Shown: piece after piece, positions 1-5,577 of the stretch
Position numbering within the stretch: the stretch's first letter is position 1
Layout: each line of letters opens with the position of its first letter
Assembly: GCA_002433675.1 (NCBI GenBank)
Contig: DJIP01000377.1
Coordinates: 1 to 11,863 of the forward strand
DNA length: 11,863 nucleotides
Direction of reading: 5' to 3'
Source of the DNA: Halomonas halophila
Lineage (GTDB): Bacteria > Pseudomonadota > Gammaproteobacteria > Pseudomonadales > Halomonadaceae
Notes under the pieces: generated by a model
Told to the model about the DNA's origin: nothing
Databases searched by the model: none
Seen by the model: only the letters and a program-made list of their open reading frames with translations
Made by a program: the position numbers and the translations under genes

Positions 1-123
1 GGTGCAATCATCGCGCTTGATCCATAGGTGCGGCCCTCCCAATAGCTTGCTGAGGTTCTCCATGGGCTCCAGCGGAGTCGGCAGATGACCGAGCCGAATA
101 CGAGGGAAACGAGAGAGGTGCAT
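1..123 (-). CDS. dcyD: D-cysteine desulfhydrase, N-terminal part (runs off window)
   Basis: The first 41 residues of a PLP-dependent enzyme of the D-cysteine desulfhydrase / ACC deaminase family are visible; the rest lies beyond the left edge. The family enzyme breaks D-cysteine into pyruvate, sulfide and ammonia in the cytoplasm. The stretch [18 protein letters not shown] followed by LWIKRDDCT matches the typical family N-terminus (RFPR, TPLE, IKRDD), which precedes the PLP lysine. I chose the ATG at 123 because a GGAG ribosome binding site lies 6 bases upstream. An in-frame ATG at 153 would add ten residues not expected in the family and has no clear ribosome binding site. The insertion sequence ends only about 33 bases upstream of this start, so the native promoter has probably been displaced. 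The family call is from motif memory; ACC deaminase activity cannot be excluded from this fragment. Confidence 0.8.
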   Translation of the reverse strand, partial: MHLSRFPRIRLGHLPTPLEPMENLSKLLGGPHLWIKRDDCT

Positions 124-148
124 ACGGGCCTCCAAGCGAGAAATCTTT

Positions 149-177
149 TGCATAAGTGTGGTGTCTCGGATGTTCAA
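149..177 (-). promoter_or_regulatory. Possible hybrid IS-flank promoter for the desulfhydrase gene
   Basis: On the minus strand a TTGAAC hexamer (172-177) inside the IS left end is followed, after exactly 17 bases, by TATGCA (149-154), which spans the IS edge and the flank. Transcription would start about 20 bases before the GGAG of the desulfhydrase gene. The -10 match is poor, so this is only a candidate of the known type in which an IS end supplies an outward -35. Confidence 0.25.
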
Positions 178-179
178 TT
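156..179 (+). repeat. IS left terminal inverted repeat
   Basis: Begins GTGTGGTGTCTCGGATG. It matches the reverse complement of the right end (1207-1230) at 18 of 24 positions, including the CTCGGATG/CCCGGATG and AATT blocks. The similarity extends outward for a few bases as ATAAG on both sides. Confidence 0.8.
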
Positions 180-1229
180 GACCAAAAGGAGCTATCCTTT
201 GATAGCCGCCCGAGGGCTTCTCCGTCAGTTCATCCAGGAGCATTGCCATGGAGATCAAGCTTCATAAGCAAGCCACTACAACCCCGAAGATTCGCGCTGA
301 GATCCAGGCGGCTCCTGCTCACATTACCGATACGGCGCTGGCGGAGCGTTTTGGTGTCAGTGACATGACGATACGTCGGTGGCGGCACCGCGATGACGTC
401 TATGATCGCCCCCACACCCGTCACAACCTCAAGGCAACGCTCAACCACGAGCAGGAAGAGGTGCTGATTGCGGCACGCGAATTCCTTCGTCTCGGGCTCG
501 ACGACCTGCTCGTCGTCGCCCGGGAGTTCTTGCATCCCACGCTATCCAGAGCGGCGCTCCACCGGATGTTGAAACGCCGCCAGGTGCCCACCTTGGCCCA
601 ATTGGCTAAGAGGGATCAGGAGGGCAAGAAGGAAACGCCCAAGCCCTTTCGAGACTACGAACCGGGCTACCTCCATATCGATATCAAATATCTGCCGCAG
701 ATGCCTGATGAGACGCAGCGCCGCTATCTGTACGTTGCCATCGACCGAGCTACGCGCTGGGTCTATCTGGAGCTGCGCTCCAGCCAGGCGGCAAGCGATG
801 CTGAAGCGTTTTTCCATCGGGTCGTTGAGAAGGCCCCGTTCAAGGTCCAAAAGGTGCTGACGGACAATGGCAAGAGCTTCACGGATCGCTTCACCTCTGG
901 TGGAGAGCGCAAGCCCACCGGACAGCATCCGTTTGACCAGGCATGTGCAGAGCACCACGTGGAGCACCGCCTGATTCGACCGGGCCACCCTCAAACCAAC
1001 GGAATGGTCGAACGCTTCAATGGCCGTATCAGTGACGTCTTGGCGACGCGTCGCTATGTCTCCGGAGAAGACCTGGAGCAAACGCTAAAACGATACTGCT
1101 GGCTGTACAATCATCACATCCCGCAGAAGGCATTGAAGCACCAAGCCCCCATTTCAGCGATGAAAGACTGGCAGAACAGGCGTCCTGAGCTATTCACCAA
1201 GCGTGTAATTAATCATCCGGGACCTGACA
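157..1229 (+). mobile_element. IS481-family insertion sequence, complete
   Basis: The element runs from TGT at 157 to ACA at 1229, about 1.07 kb, with one transposase gene that fills nearly all of it. Its ends are imperfect inverted repeats (156-179 and 1207-1230) that agree at 18 of 24 positions, and TGT...ACA ends are usual in this family. No direct target duplication is visible: the left flank ends in GCATAAG and the right flank begins CTTATCC, which is an inverted rather than a direct match. The left flank is the start of the desulfhydrase gene and the right flank is the inside of an acetyltransferase gene whose other half is missing. The insertion has therefore been followed by an adjacent deletion, or the copy arose by recombination between two IS copies. 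Confidence 0.88.
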
Positions 1230-1312
1230 CTTATCCTTTACGCCCATACCCAAGGAGCCGACGTGTCGTCGACGCGGGTTTTCACAAACCTCCAGGCCAA
1301 GGGTACCGATAA
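248..1312 (+). CDS. IS481-family transposase (DDE integrase core)
   Basis: This transposase cuts and joins the IS ends. An N-terminal helix-turn-helix lies at about residues 28-48 ([15 protein letters not shown]), followed by an rve/DDE core. The catalytic acids are probably D145 (HIDIKYLP), D206 (LTDNGKSF) and E255 ([11 protein letters not shown]). A C-terminal [10 protein letters not shown] motif is typical of the family. The ATG at 248 has an AGGAG site 8 bases upstream. The IS carries no stop codon of its own in this frame: the element ends within codon 328. The last 26 or so residues (from YPLRPYPRS) are encoded by the neighbouring broken acetyltransferase gene read antisense, so the native family protein would end near PGPDT. 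Full length, with no frameshift or internal stop; it could be active. Confidence 0.92.
   Translation: MEIKLHKQATTTPKIRAEIQAAPAHITDTALAERFGVSDMTIRRWRHRDDVYDRPHTRHNLKATLNHEQEEVLIAAREFLRLGLDDLLVVAREFLHPTLSRAALHRMLKRRQVPTLAQLAKRDQEGKKETPKPFRDYEPGYLHIDIKYLPQMPDETQRRYLYVAIDRATRWVYLELRSSQAASDAEAFFHRVVEKAPFKVQKVLTDNGKSFTDRFTSGGERKPTGQHPFDQACAEHHVEHRLIRPGHPQTNGMVERFNGRISDVLATRRYVSGEDLEQTLKRYCWLYNHHIPQKALKHQAPISAMKDWQNRRPELFTKRVINHPGPDTYPLRPYPRSRRVVDAGFHKPPGQGYR
1207..1230 (-). repeat. IS right terminal inverted repeat
   Basis: On the minus strand it begins GTGTCAGGTCCCGGATG. It lies inside the transposase reading frame, so the last codons of the transposase (HPGPD) are written in the repeat itself. 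Confidence 0.8.
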
Positions 1313-1496
1313 CTTCCCCATCCAGTAGAGCAACGTACATATACACATTGTCTGAAATACTGGCTAAGCGCTTCTCCCACAAGCCAATAGATGGGTGAGG
1401 AAGCTGGAGTGTATCCTCATAAGCGCTTTTGCAATCATATATTTCCTTGACACCACGAGCATCGGATGGCTCAGCCCTTCTAACCTCTACGTCCAT
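1231..1496 (-). pseudogene. YhhY-like GNAT acetyltransferase, 3' half lost at the IS
   Basis: The first 89 residues of an acetyl-CoA-dependent N-acetyltransferase remain. The N-terminal half resembles E. coli YhhY (AaaT, an amino-acid N-acetyltransferase), sharing the features TLQLPHPS, W..RL and a [12 protein letters not shown] strand. The gene stops at GVKDK, exactly where the IS begins and just before the Q/R-x-x-G-x-G loop that binds acetyl-CoA. The frame then runs a few codons into the IS end (CQVPDD) and stops near 1209. The missing half is not found left of the IS. A GGAGG ribosome binding site lies 11 bases before the ATG at 1496, so a short peptide may still be made, but it cannot bind acetyl-CoA. 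The gene may once have been a further integron cassette; no attC is left to show this. Confidence 0.83.
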
Positions 1497-1829
1497 GTTA
1501 GCTTATCCCTCCATTGACAATGTCAGCGAAAACATCCTATTTCTTTATCTATATCGCCCCACAAGCTCTACCATGTTTCTAGTATTTATATACTCTCTGA
1601 CTACCGATCCATAACAAAGCACTGTACAGCTATGCTATAACACTTCCATCAAAAAATAATAACCCGGCCAACTGCCACAAGCTGAACTCGAAAAAACAAT
1701 AACATTCAGCCAACGGAAGCTGCGAAATTAAAATACTCAGCACAAACATACACTAGATCTTTAAACGTTATCTCATGAAACACAGCCGCACTATAGACCT
1801 ATATAATATGAAGCAACCCCAACGTTTTG
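1497..1829. other. AT-rich spacer between the two acetyltransferase genes
   Basis: No convincing gene is seen in these 333 bases. Base composition is clearly more A+T rich than the backbone. I looked for attC core boxes (RYYYAAC/GTTRRRY pairs with complementary inner arms) on both strands and found none complete. On the minus strand a TTGTTA (1612-1617) and TATATA (1587-1592) pair, 19 bases apart, could serve the broken acetyltransferase, but the spacing is long. The spacer may contain the remains of a cassette end. Confidence 0.5.
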
Positions 1830-2324
1830 CTACTCTACAGGCTTCCACAGAGTCTTAGATTGATCTTTGTAGCCTAGCTCTTTATAAAACCTCTCCGCAT
1901 TCTCATTGAAAGACATGACCTCCAGCCTAATTTGCTCTGCGCCTTGGGATATCGCCCAATCATGGCAATGGGACATCAGCTTACGTCCAATTCCATATCC
2001 TATTGAGGCTTCATCTACGACCAGGGTGCCGACTCGACATATCGGGCTACTTATCAGAAACGGAATCGACTCATTTCGCGTGATTTTCGCTGTTACAAAT
2101 CCAACAATGTCGCCGGCAACCTCCGCCACCAGAAAAACTCTATCCGTCTCGTCTAAAGCGGTTAAAAGGAAGTCCTTTTCCGCGTCAGAAGGTTGTACAA
2201 ATGCCTCTGGTGCATTGTTAAAGTGTGTTAAACCAAGCTGATGATTCAAGCGTAGAAGTGAGACTATATCTGATCGATCAGCTCTCCTTACCCCCAGGAC
2301 CTGACTGTGTTTTTCTTGGCACAC
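1830..2324 (-). CDS. GNAT family N-acetyltransferase
   Basis: A 164-residue acetyltransferase of the GNAT fold that transfers acetyl from acetyl-CoA to an unknown amine. Visible are the strand region FLVAEVAGDIVGFVTAK (about 64-80), motif A with RVGTLVVDEASIGYGIGRKL (about 97-115; the GYGIG loop binds the pyrophosphate), and the C-terminal NENAERFYKELGY motif (140-152). The start is a GTG at 2324 with GAGGAA 7 bases upstream. The first ten or so residues (CQEKHSQVLG) look unlike the family, whose homology normally starts near VRRADRSDI, so the junction with the preceding gene may be recombinant. It lies 58 bases after the amber codon of the upstream gene and overlaps that gene's original 3' end in another frame. 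No attC is seen on either side. Substrate unknown. Confidence 0.85.
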   Translation of the reverse strand: MCQEKHSQVLGVRRADRSDIVSLLRLNHQLGLTHFNNAPEAFVQPSDAEKDFLLTALDETDRVFLVAEVAGDIVGFVTAKITRNESIPFLISSPICRVGTLVVDEASIGYGIGRKLMSHCHDWAISQGAEQIRLEVMSFNENAERFYKELGYKDQSKTLWKPVE

Positions 2325-2382
2325 GGTTTACTTCCTCGACGGTTTCATTAAGCTTCCGGAGTGTGTTGACAGAGACTTGAAA

Positions 2383-2814
2383 CTAACCATTACTCGGCAG
2401 ACCTTTACCTCTGAAATGGTTCCATAAAAGGTCTCCTGGTCCATTGTAGACTTCTTCAAAAGTACCATCACGCAAGATTTTGATGACGATCGTATTCTGC
2501 GGTTGACTTCGAAACGCAACTAAACTTGACTGTGTCGCTTTTATCTCGACTTCCAGGCTGGACTCAGTGACTGCGTCATAGCCTTCGTTGGACGCTGCCA
2601 TCAGCTCCAGATTATATGCATCCGCGACGAGACATTCCCCCAAACTACCAACCATATGTCCATCCGGAGTAAAGTGCCTTCCAGGAAACATGGCTTCCAA
2701 TTCGCTAACCGTTGCATAAAGTTGTTTGACCAAGACGCGTAACTTATCGTGATCGATCATCGGAGACCTGAGACCTAGATGGCTGGACCATCTATCGTTG
2801 ACTCTCTTCGTCAT
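2383..2814 (-). CDS. Conserved hypothetical cassette protein (DUF6998-like), amber-truncated
   Basis: A 143-residue protein of unknown function. Residues 19-143 resemble a family I remember as DUF6998; the name is uncertain. Features seen are LEAMFPGRHFTPDGHMVGSL, VEIKATQ and FEEVYNGPG. The ATG at 2814 has GGAAGGTG close upstream, while the ATG at 2760 (MIDHDK) is probably the ancestral start. The first 14 or so residues (MTKRVNDRWSSHLG) are shared with the neighbouring cassette protein through a 65-bp repeat and look borrowed. The frame stops at a TAG (2383-2385) after LPSNG. Beyond it the same frame stays open for 34 codons (FQVSVNTLRKLNETVEEVN...) to TGA at 2278-2280, and that tail fits the usual C-terminus of the family. 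I therefore read the TAG as a CAG-to-TAG nonsense change. Function after losing the last strand is doubtful. Confidence 0.7.
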   Translation of the reverse strand: MTKRVNDRWSSHLGLRSPMIDHDKLRVLVKQLYATVSELEAMFPGRHFTPDGHMVGSLGECLVADAYNLELMAASNEGYDAVTESSLEVEIKATQSSLVAFRSQPQNTIVIKILRDGTFEEVYNGPGDLLWNHFRGKGLPSNG

Positions 2815-2838
2815 ACGGTGCACCTTCCAAAGCCTAAC
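2774..2838 (-). repeat. 65-bp cassette-leader repeat, copy 2
   Basis: Matches 3137-3201 at 60 of 65 positions. It covers the cassette 5' core site (GTTAGGC on the minus strand), the ribosome binding site and about 14 codons. Confidence 0.9.
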
Positions 2839-2943
2839 GCTTGAGTTAAGCCGCCCCGCACAGTGGAGACAAACATATGGCAAGGTTTTTATGCCATATG
2901 CTTGGCGTAGCGAAGCGGCGTCGGCTTGAACGTATTGTTAGGC
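2832..2943 (-). repeat. attC recombination site (second cassette), about 112 bp
   Basis: On the minus strand the site opens with R'' GCCTAAC (2937-2943) and closes with R' GTTAGGC (2832-2838). The inner arms pair as GTTCAAGCCGACGCCGC against the complement of GCGGGGCGGCTTAAC. The centre carries an extra stem, CATATGGCA (2874-2882) with TGCCATATG (2892-2900). R'' complements the 5' core GTTAGGC of its own cassette (3195-3201), as expected when a cassette carries its own attC. Translating this site on the minus strand gives an NTFKPTPLRYA-like peptide, a familiar artefact of such attC sites. Confidence 0.9.
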
Positions 2944-3177
2944 CTCCTCGCCGTCGTCACTGTCACGACCGCCCAAAGCATTTTTTGTGGATCTATCAGC
3001 TGTGCCAGGCCTGCGATTGGACATCGCAAGTGCAATGGCGATGCCCAAGGCAATGCCAGGACCAATGCCCAGGGAAAGATTATCCAGTGCAATGCCGAAG
3101 CCCGCGCCAATGGCAAGCCCGAGAGCAATTCCGATGCCTAGATGGCTGGACCATCTATCGTCGCCTCTTTTCGTCAT
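2938..3177 (-). CDS. Small glycine-rich membrane protein (integron cassette 2)
   Basis: A 79-residue protein of unknown function. A short polar N-terminus (MTKRGDDRWSSH) is followed by two apolar Gly/Ala/Ile stretches (about 14-31 and 36-52) in which glycine recurs every second to fourth residue (GIGIALGLAIGAG, GIGPGIALGIAIALA), a glycine-zipper pattern. A charged tail (RDSDDGEEA) ends the protein. It is probably a two-helix inner-membrane hairpin or an oligomer-forming peptide. The ATG at 3177 has GGAAGGTG 6 bases upstream; a GTG at 3186 is less likely because it would lie inside that ribosome binding site. The stop TAA lies within the R'' box of the cassette's own attC. Similar short Gly-rich proteins are common in integron arrays, as I recall. 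Confidence 0.75.
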   Translation of the reverse strand: MTKRGDDRWSSHLGIGIALGLAIGAGFGIALDNLSLGIGPGIALGIAIALAMSNRRPGTADRSTKNALGGRDSDDGEEA

Positions 3178-3201
3178 ACGATGCACCTTCCAAGGCCTAA
3201 C
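3137..3201 (-). repeat. 65-bp cassette-leader repeat, copy 1
   Basis: Partner of 2774-2838, differing at 5 positions. It begins exactly at the cassette core site, so two neighbouring cassettes share their first 65 bases and then diverge completely. Confidence 0.9.
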
Positions 3202-3251
3202 GCCCCCATCAAGCGCCGCCGAAGGCGGTCGCTTGGATGGGCTTGTTACAC
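3195..3251 (-). repeat. attC recombination site (first cassette), 57 bp
   Basis: On the minus strand: R'' GTGTAAC (3245-3251), then AAGCCCATCCAAGCG pairing with CGCTTGATGGGGGC, a central CCGCCTTCGGCGG stem-loop, and R' GTTAGGC (3195-3201). One unpaired base interrupts the arm (ATCCAAG against CTTGAT), giving the extrahelical base expected of a folded attC. R'' is the complement of GTTACAC, the 5' core of this same cassette at 4301-4307, which confirms both cassette edges. Confidence 0.95.
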
Positions 3252-4394
3252 GGCATTTACGATATTGACCTTTACCGAAATGACCTGAGTTCTTGAGTTT
3301 AGGAACTCGTAAACAGCTCTAGTTTTATTGATGAATGCACTATCAGCAGATAAGACAATATCACAAAAAGAAGCCATTGAAGCATGTCCAGCATCACTCA
3401 TTGCGGCAGTAAAGCGTTGTTTATCTCTCATTTTTGAGTCTGGATAGTAACCAACTACATTTAGCACATTATAAGCTGATGTAACTTTCTCAAAAAAATG
3501 CATTTCTCTGAAATTATATATTGGATGCTTAGATATCCCCAGAAACTGTTCAATACTGAACCCTTTATATGGTTCTGATTTTTTATAGAGCTCCCAGATT
3601 TTTTCAATGACTTTAGGAGGCTTGATATTATTCAACTGAACTGGCCCAATGCCAGTGGCATCTCTATATTCTTTTACTCCAGACCAGTTTCTATCGTTCT
3701 CCACATGTTTTTTCATCTCAAGTGCAGACTGGCTTAATGCATGATCAAAAGACTGCTGCATATTTTCCAATGATTGCTTTATACCTTCAGCTAGATCAGG
3801 AAACATTTCTTCAAATTCTTTGGTTTGCTCTGAAATATATTTCAGGAGTTCTTCAAAGGACTCAGACTGCAAATCACTTATATCATCAAAACTATGACCA
3901 ACATTTCCGCCGTAAAACTTTAACAATGAACTCGCTGTCGCTTCCTGCATATTTTCATATACAAGTGCTAGATTTTCACAATATTCTGTGTACGCGTCAA
4001 AGGGATTACGATCAGTTATTGTTGCGTCACCACGAGGTGTAAAATCCTCATTCATACGAACTTTTAAGTGATATGCCTTTAATTCTTGTAATATTTTCAA
4101 GAATTCTTCGTGGTTTTGACCAGACCGCTTAATCTCTTTCAAGGTTTCATCAGAGTATACAATTTGATATTTTTCGAGCAGTTCATCCTTGAAGTCTATT
4201 GGATTATGCTTCCTTAGAACATCAAGAATATTCTGATCTAAATATGCTGTCGGTTTTCCTGAATAATGATCCATAAAGTTTGCACTGAGTTGAATATGCC
4301 GTGTAACATTTTTAATCGTATGCGTGCTTAAATTTACGCCGCCCGGATCTGCGTAAAATGCGTCACATCTTCTTGATACCACCAAGAAATTCAT
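3246..4394 (-). CDS. PIN-like domain protein, integron cassette 1, with attI-derived N-terminal extension
   Basis: A 382-residue frame. The cassette itself begins at 4306, inside codon 30, so residues 1-29 come from the attI side; the native start is probably ATG 4274 (M41). The protein begins with YLDQNILDVL (D53) and YSDETLKEI (E83). It ends with SDAGHASMASFCDIVLSADSAF (D334, D345, D351). These pieces look like the acidic motifs of a PIN-fold ribonuclease, split by about 220 mostly helical, Glu-rich residues (FEELLKYISEQTKEFEEMF). This assignment is by motif pattern only; the protein could be another Asp-rich hydrolase. ATG 4394 has a strong GGAGAAGGG site, while ATG 4274 has none that I can see, so I give the longer frame. 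The stop TAA lies in the R'' box of attC. The gene is clearly more A+T rich than the backbone. PIN proteins often act as RNases in toxin or defence systems, but no antitoxin gene is visible next to it. Confidence 0.75.
   Translation of the reverse strand: MNFLVVSRRCDAFYADPGGVNLSTHTIKNVTRHIQLSANFMDHYSGKPTAYLDQNILDVLRKHNPIDFKDELLEKYQIVYSDETLKEIKRSGQNHEEFLKILQELKAYHLKVRMNEDFTPRGDATITDRNPFDAYTEYCENLALVYENMQEATASSLLKFYGGNVGHSFDDISDLQSESFEELLKYISEQTKEFEEMFPDLAEGIKQSLENMQQSFDHALSQSALEMKKHVENDRNWSGVKEYRDATGIGPVQLNNIKPPKVIEKIWELYKKSEPYKGFSIEQFLGISKHPIYNFREMHFFEKVTSAYNVLNVVGYYPDSKMRDKQRFTAAMSDAGHASMASFCDIVLSADSAFINKTRAVYEFLNSRTQVISVKVNIVNAV
4301..4307 (-). other. attI/cassette crossover core site
   Basis: GTTACAC on the minus strand, preceded by the A-rich AAAAAT. 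The crossover would fall between G (4307) and T (4306). It complements GTGTAAC, the R'' box of the first attC at 3245-3251. Everything from here to the integrase start (4308-4620) is the attI and divergent promoter region. I could not define the integrase-binding direct repeats or a cassette promoter within it. Confidence 0.82.
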
Positions 4395-4549
4395 TCTATC
4401 CCTTCTCCGCCCTTAGTGGCCGATACGCGCATGCTCTAATTCCTGCGAAAGTGTGCGTGACATTCCACCGGACTCTGCTCACATCTCTTTGATGTTCAGT
4501 CTTTTTTCTAGAATTTGTGCGGAGAAATCATGCGTTTTTCTGTTGCTTT

Positions 4550-4566
4550 CCAGGCGCGCTGCCTGG
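4550..4566. repeat. Small inverted repeat in the attI-intI spacer
   Basis: CCAGGC and GCCTGG separated by GCGCT. It lies 55 bases upstream of the integrase start; it may be part of the recombination region or an operator. Role unknown. Confidence 0.4.
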
Positions 4567-4581
4567 ACGCCTCTCAATATA

Positions 4582-4597
4582 CTGTACAAATTTATAG
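4582..4597 (+). promoter_or_regulatory. LexA-like box upstream of the integrase
   Basis: CTGTACAAATTTATAG fits the gammaproteobacterial LexA pattern CTGT-N8-ACAG except for one base in the right half (ATAG). It overlaps a TATACT -10-like hexamer (4578-4583) and lies 23 bases before the integrase ATG. Integron integrases are known to be repressed by LexA and induced by the SOS response, so both place and sequence fit. Confidence 0.65.
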
Positions 4598-4620
4598 TTA
4601 CCATATTCGGGAGGCTACAC

Positions 4621-5136
4621 ATGAGCAAGAGCCCGTTCCTGGAGTCCATCCGCCGAGATCTACGCTTGCGTGGCTACAGCATTCGTACGGAAAAAACGTA
4701 TCTGCACTGGATCAAGCGGTTCATCTTATATCACCAGCGCCGGCATCCTGCCGAGATGGGCGCACCTGAAGTACGCGCCTTTCTGACATCGCTCGCCAAC
4801 GACAGCGGTGTCTCGGTCAATACACAGAAGATTGCGTTGAATGCTCTCGCCTTTTTGTATCACAAGTTTCTTGGCGTCGAGTTGGGCCCCCTCGATTTCA
4901 AGCATGTCCCTCGCAAGGCGCTGAAGGTGGCGGTGAAACAAGCAGGTATCGTGGATAAACGGGTCGGCTGTCATACCTTCCGCCATTCCTTTGCCACCCA
5001 TCTGCTTGAGGCAGGTCAGGACATTCGTACGGTGCAGGAATTGCTGGGCCACACCGATGTTCGAACCACGCAGATCTATACCCATGTCATCGGCAAACGG
5101 TTTGCTGGCACATCCAGCCCGTTGGATCTGCTATAG
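4621..5136 (+). pseudogene. intI: Integron integrase IntI with large internal in-frame deletion
   Basis: A tyrosine recombinase of the integron type, 171 residues against about 320-340 for intact IntI. The N-terminal SAM-like domain (1-97; [17 protein letters not shown]) and the C-terminal active-site part (98-171) are joined directly at HVPRKALK. Kept are H118 and R121 ([12 protein letters not shown]), H144 (LLGH) and the nucleophile Y153 (TQIYTHV). Compared with IntI1 from memory, the C-terminal residues sit at a constant offset of 159 (H277, R280, H303, Y312) and the N-terminal block at about 10. About 149 residues are therefore gone, including the catalytic Arg and Lys and the IntI-specific extra helix that binds attC. 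It should be unable to recombine. ATG 4621 has GGGAGG 6 bases upstream; the longer open frame to 4453 is attI sequence. It points away from the cassettes, as is standard. Confidence 0.9.
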
Positions 5137-5474
5137 CATCGACACAGGCCCTGAGTAGATATTCCGGCTGCCGATTCCCCTTCAGGCAGGCTACCGCAGG
5201 AGAATGTCACATAGACACGCCCCTTCCATGGCGATTGCTGCCACTTCCTTCCCTGAAATCAGCATGACTTCGGCTAACGTAAACAAGGCGTCCTGGCTTC
5301 CCTACCCTGATCAACCTGGATCGTCTGCCATCGTGGCTAAGTATAGTTGTTGCCTTTCAGCTTATACCGGCGAACCTGCAGATTCGAGCTTTGCCGAGAC
5401 ATCGGTCGACACCTCTTGGCTGTTCACGCAGGGGGCGATTCGCAAGCCCACCATGCACATCGTCGCCACAAACA

Positions 5475-5511
5475 ACGACACCCCGACGGGCAAGGCCCGT
5501 CGGGGTGTCGT
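5475..5511 (-). terminator. Strong hairpin downstream of dadA
   Basis: A perfect 17-bp stem, ACGACACCCCGACGGGC with its complement, and an AAG loop. On the minus strand it is followed by TGTTTGT, a weak T-run. It lies about 135 bases after the dadA stop. It could end dadA transcription and also shield dadA from integron transcripts. Confidence 0.75.
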
Positions 5512-5577
5512 CTGGTGGCGGCGCGGGTGGCAGCACTGCTGCACCACCCTGCTCTCGCTATCTATCAGTAGCGGCTG

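Larger units (their letters stand above)
2832..5136 (-). mobile_element. Decayed sedentary chromosomal integron (intI, attI and two complete cassettes)
   Basis: The integrase reads on the plus strand. The cassettes read the other way, away from attI: cassette 1 from 4306 to 3201 and cassette 2 from 3200 to 2838. Further array-like genes continue left to the IS but lack attC sites. The tight 5' leaders, stop codons inside the R'' boxes and self-matching core sites are all hallmarks of true cassettes. No transposon ends, sul or qac genes are present, so this is a chromosomal rather than a class 1 type. Confidence 0.88.

Noticed and set aside
1497..1829. Search for a degenerate attC in the AT-rich spacer
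   Set aside because: AACGTT-containing words occur, but no paired core boxes with complementary arms were found.
2289..2306. Resemblance of the GNAT start region (GGACCTGAC) to the IS right end
   Set aside because: Only nine bases match; a chance hit is expected in a window of this length and no second end is present.
2889..3128. 79-residue minus-strand frame ending NNTFKPTPLRYAKHMA
   Set aside because: Overlaps the Gly-rich cassette gene out of frame and ends inside the attC; its C-terminus is a known attC translation artefact.
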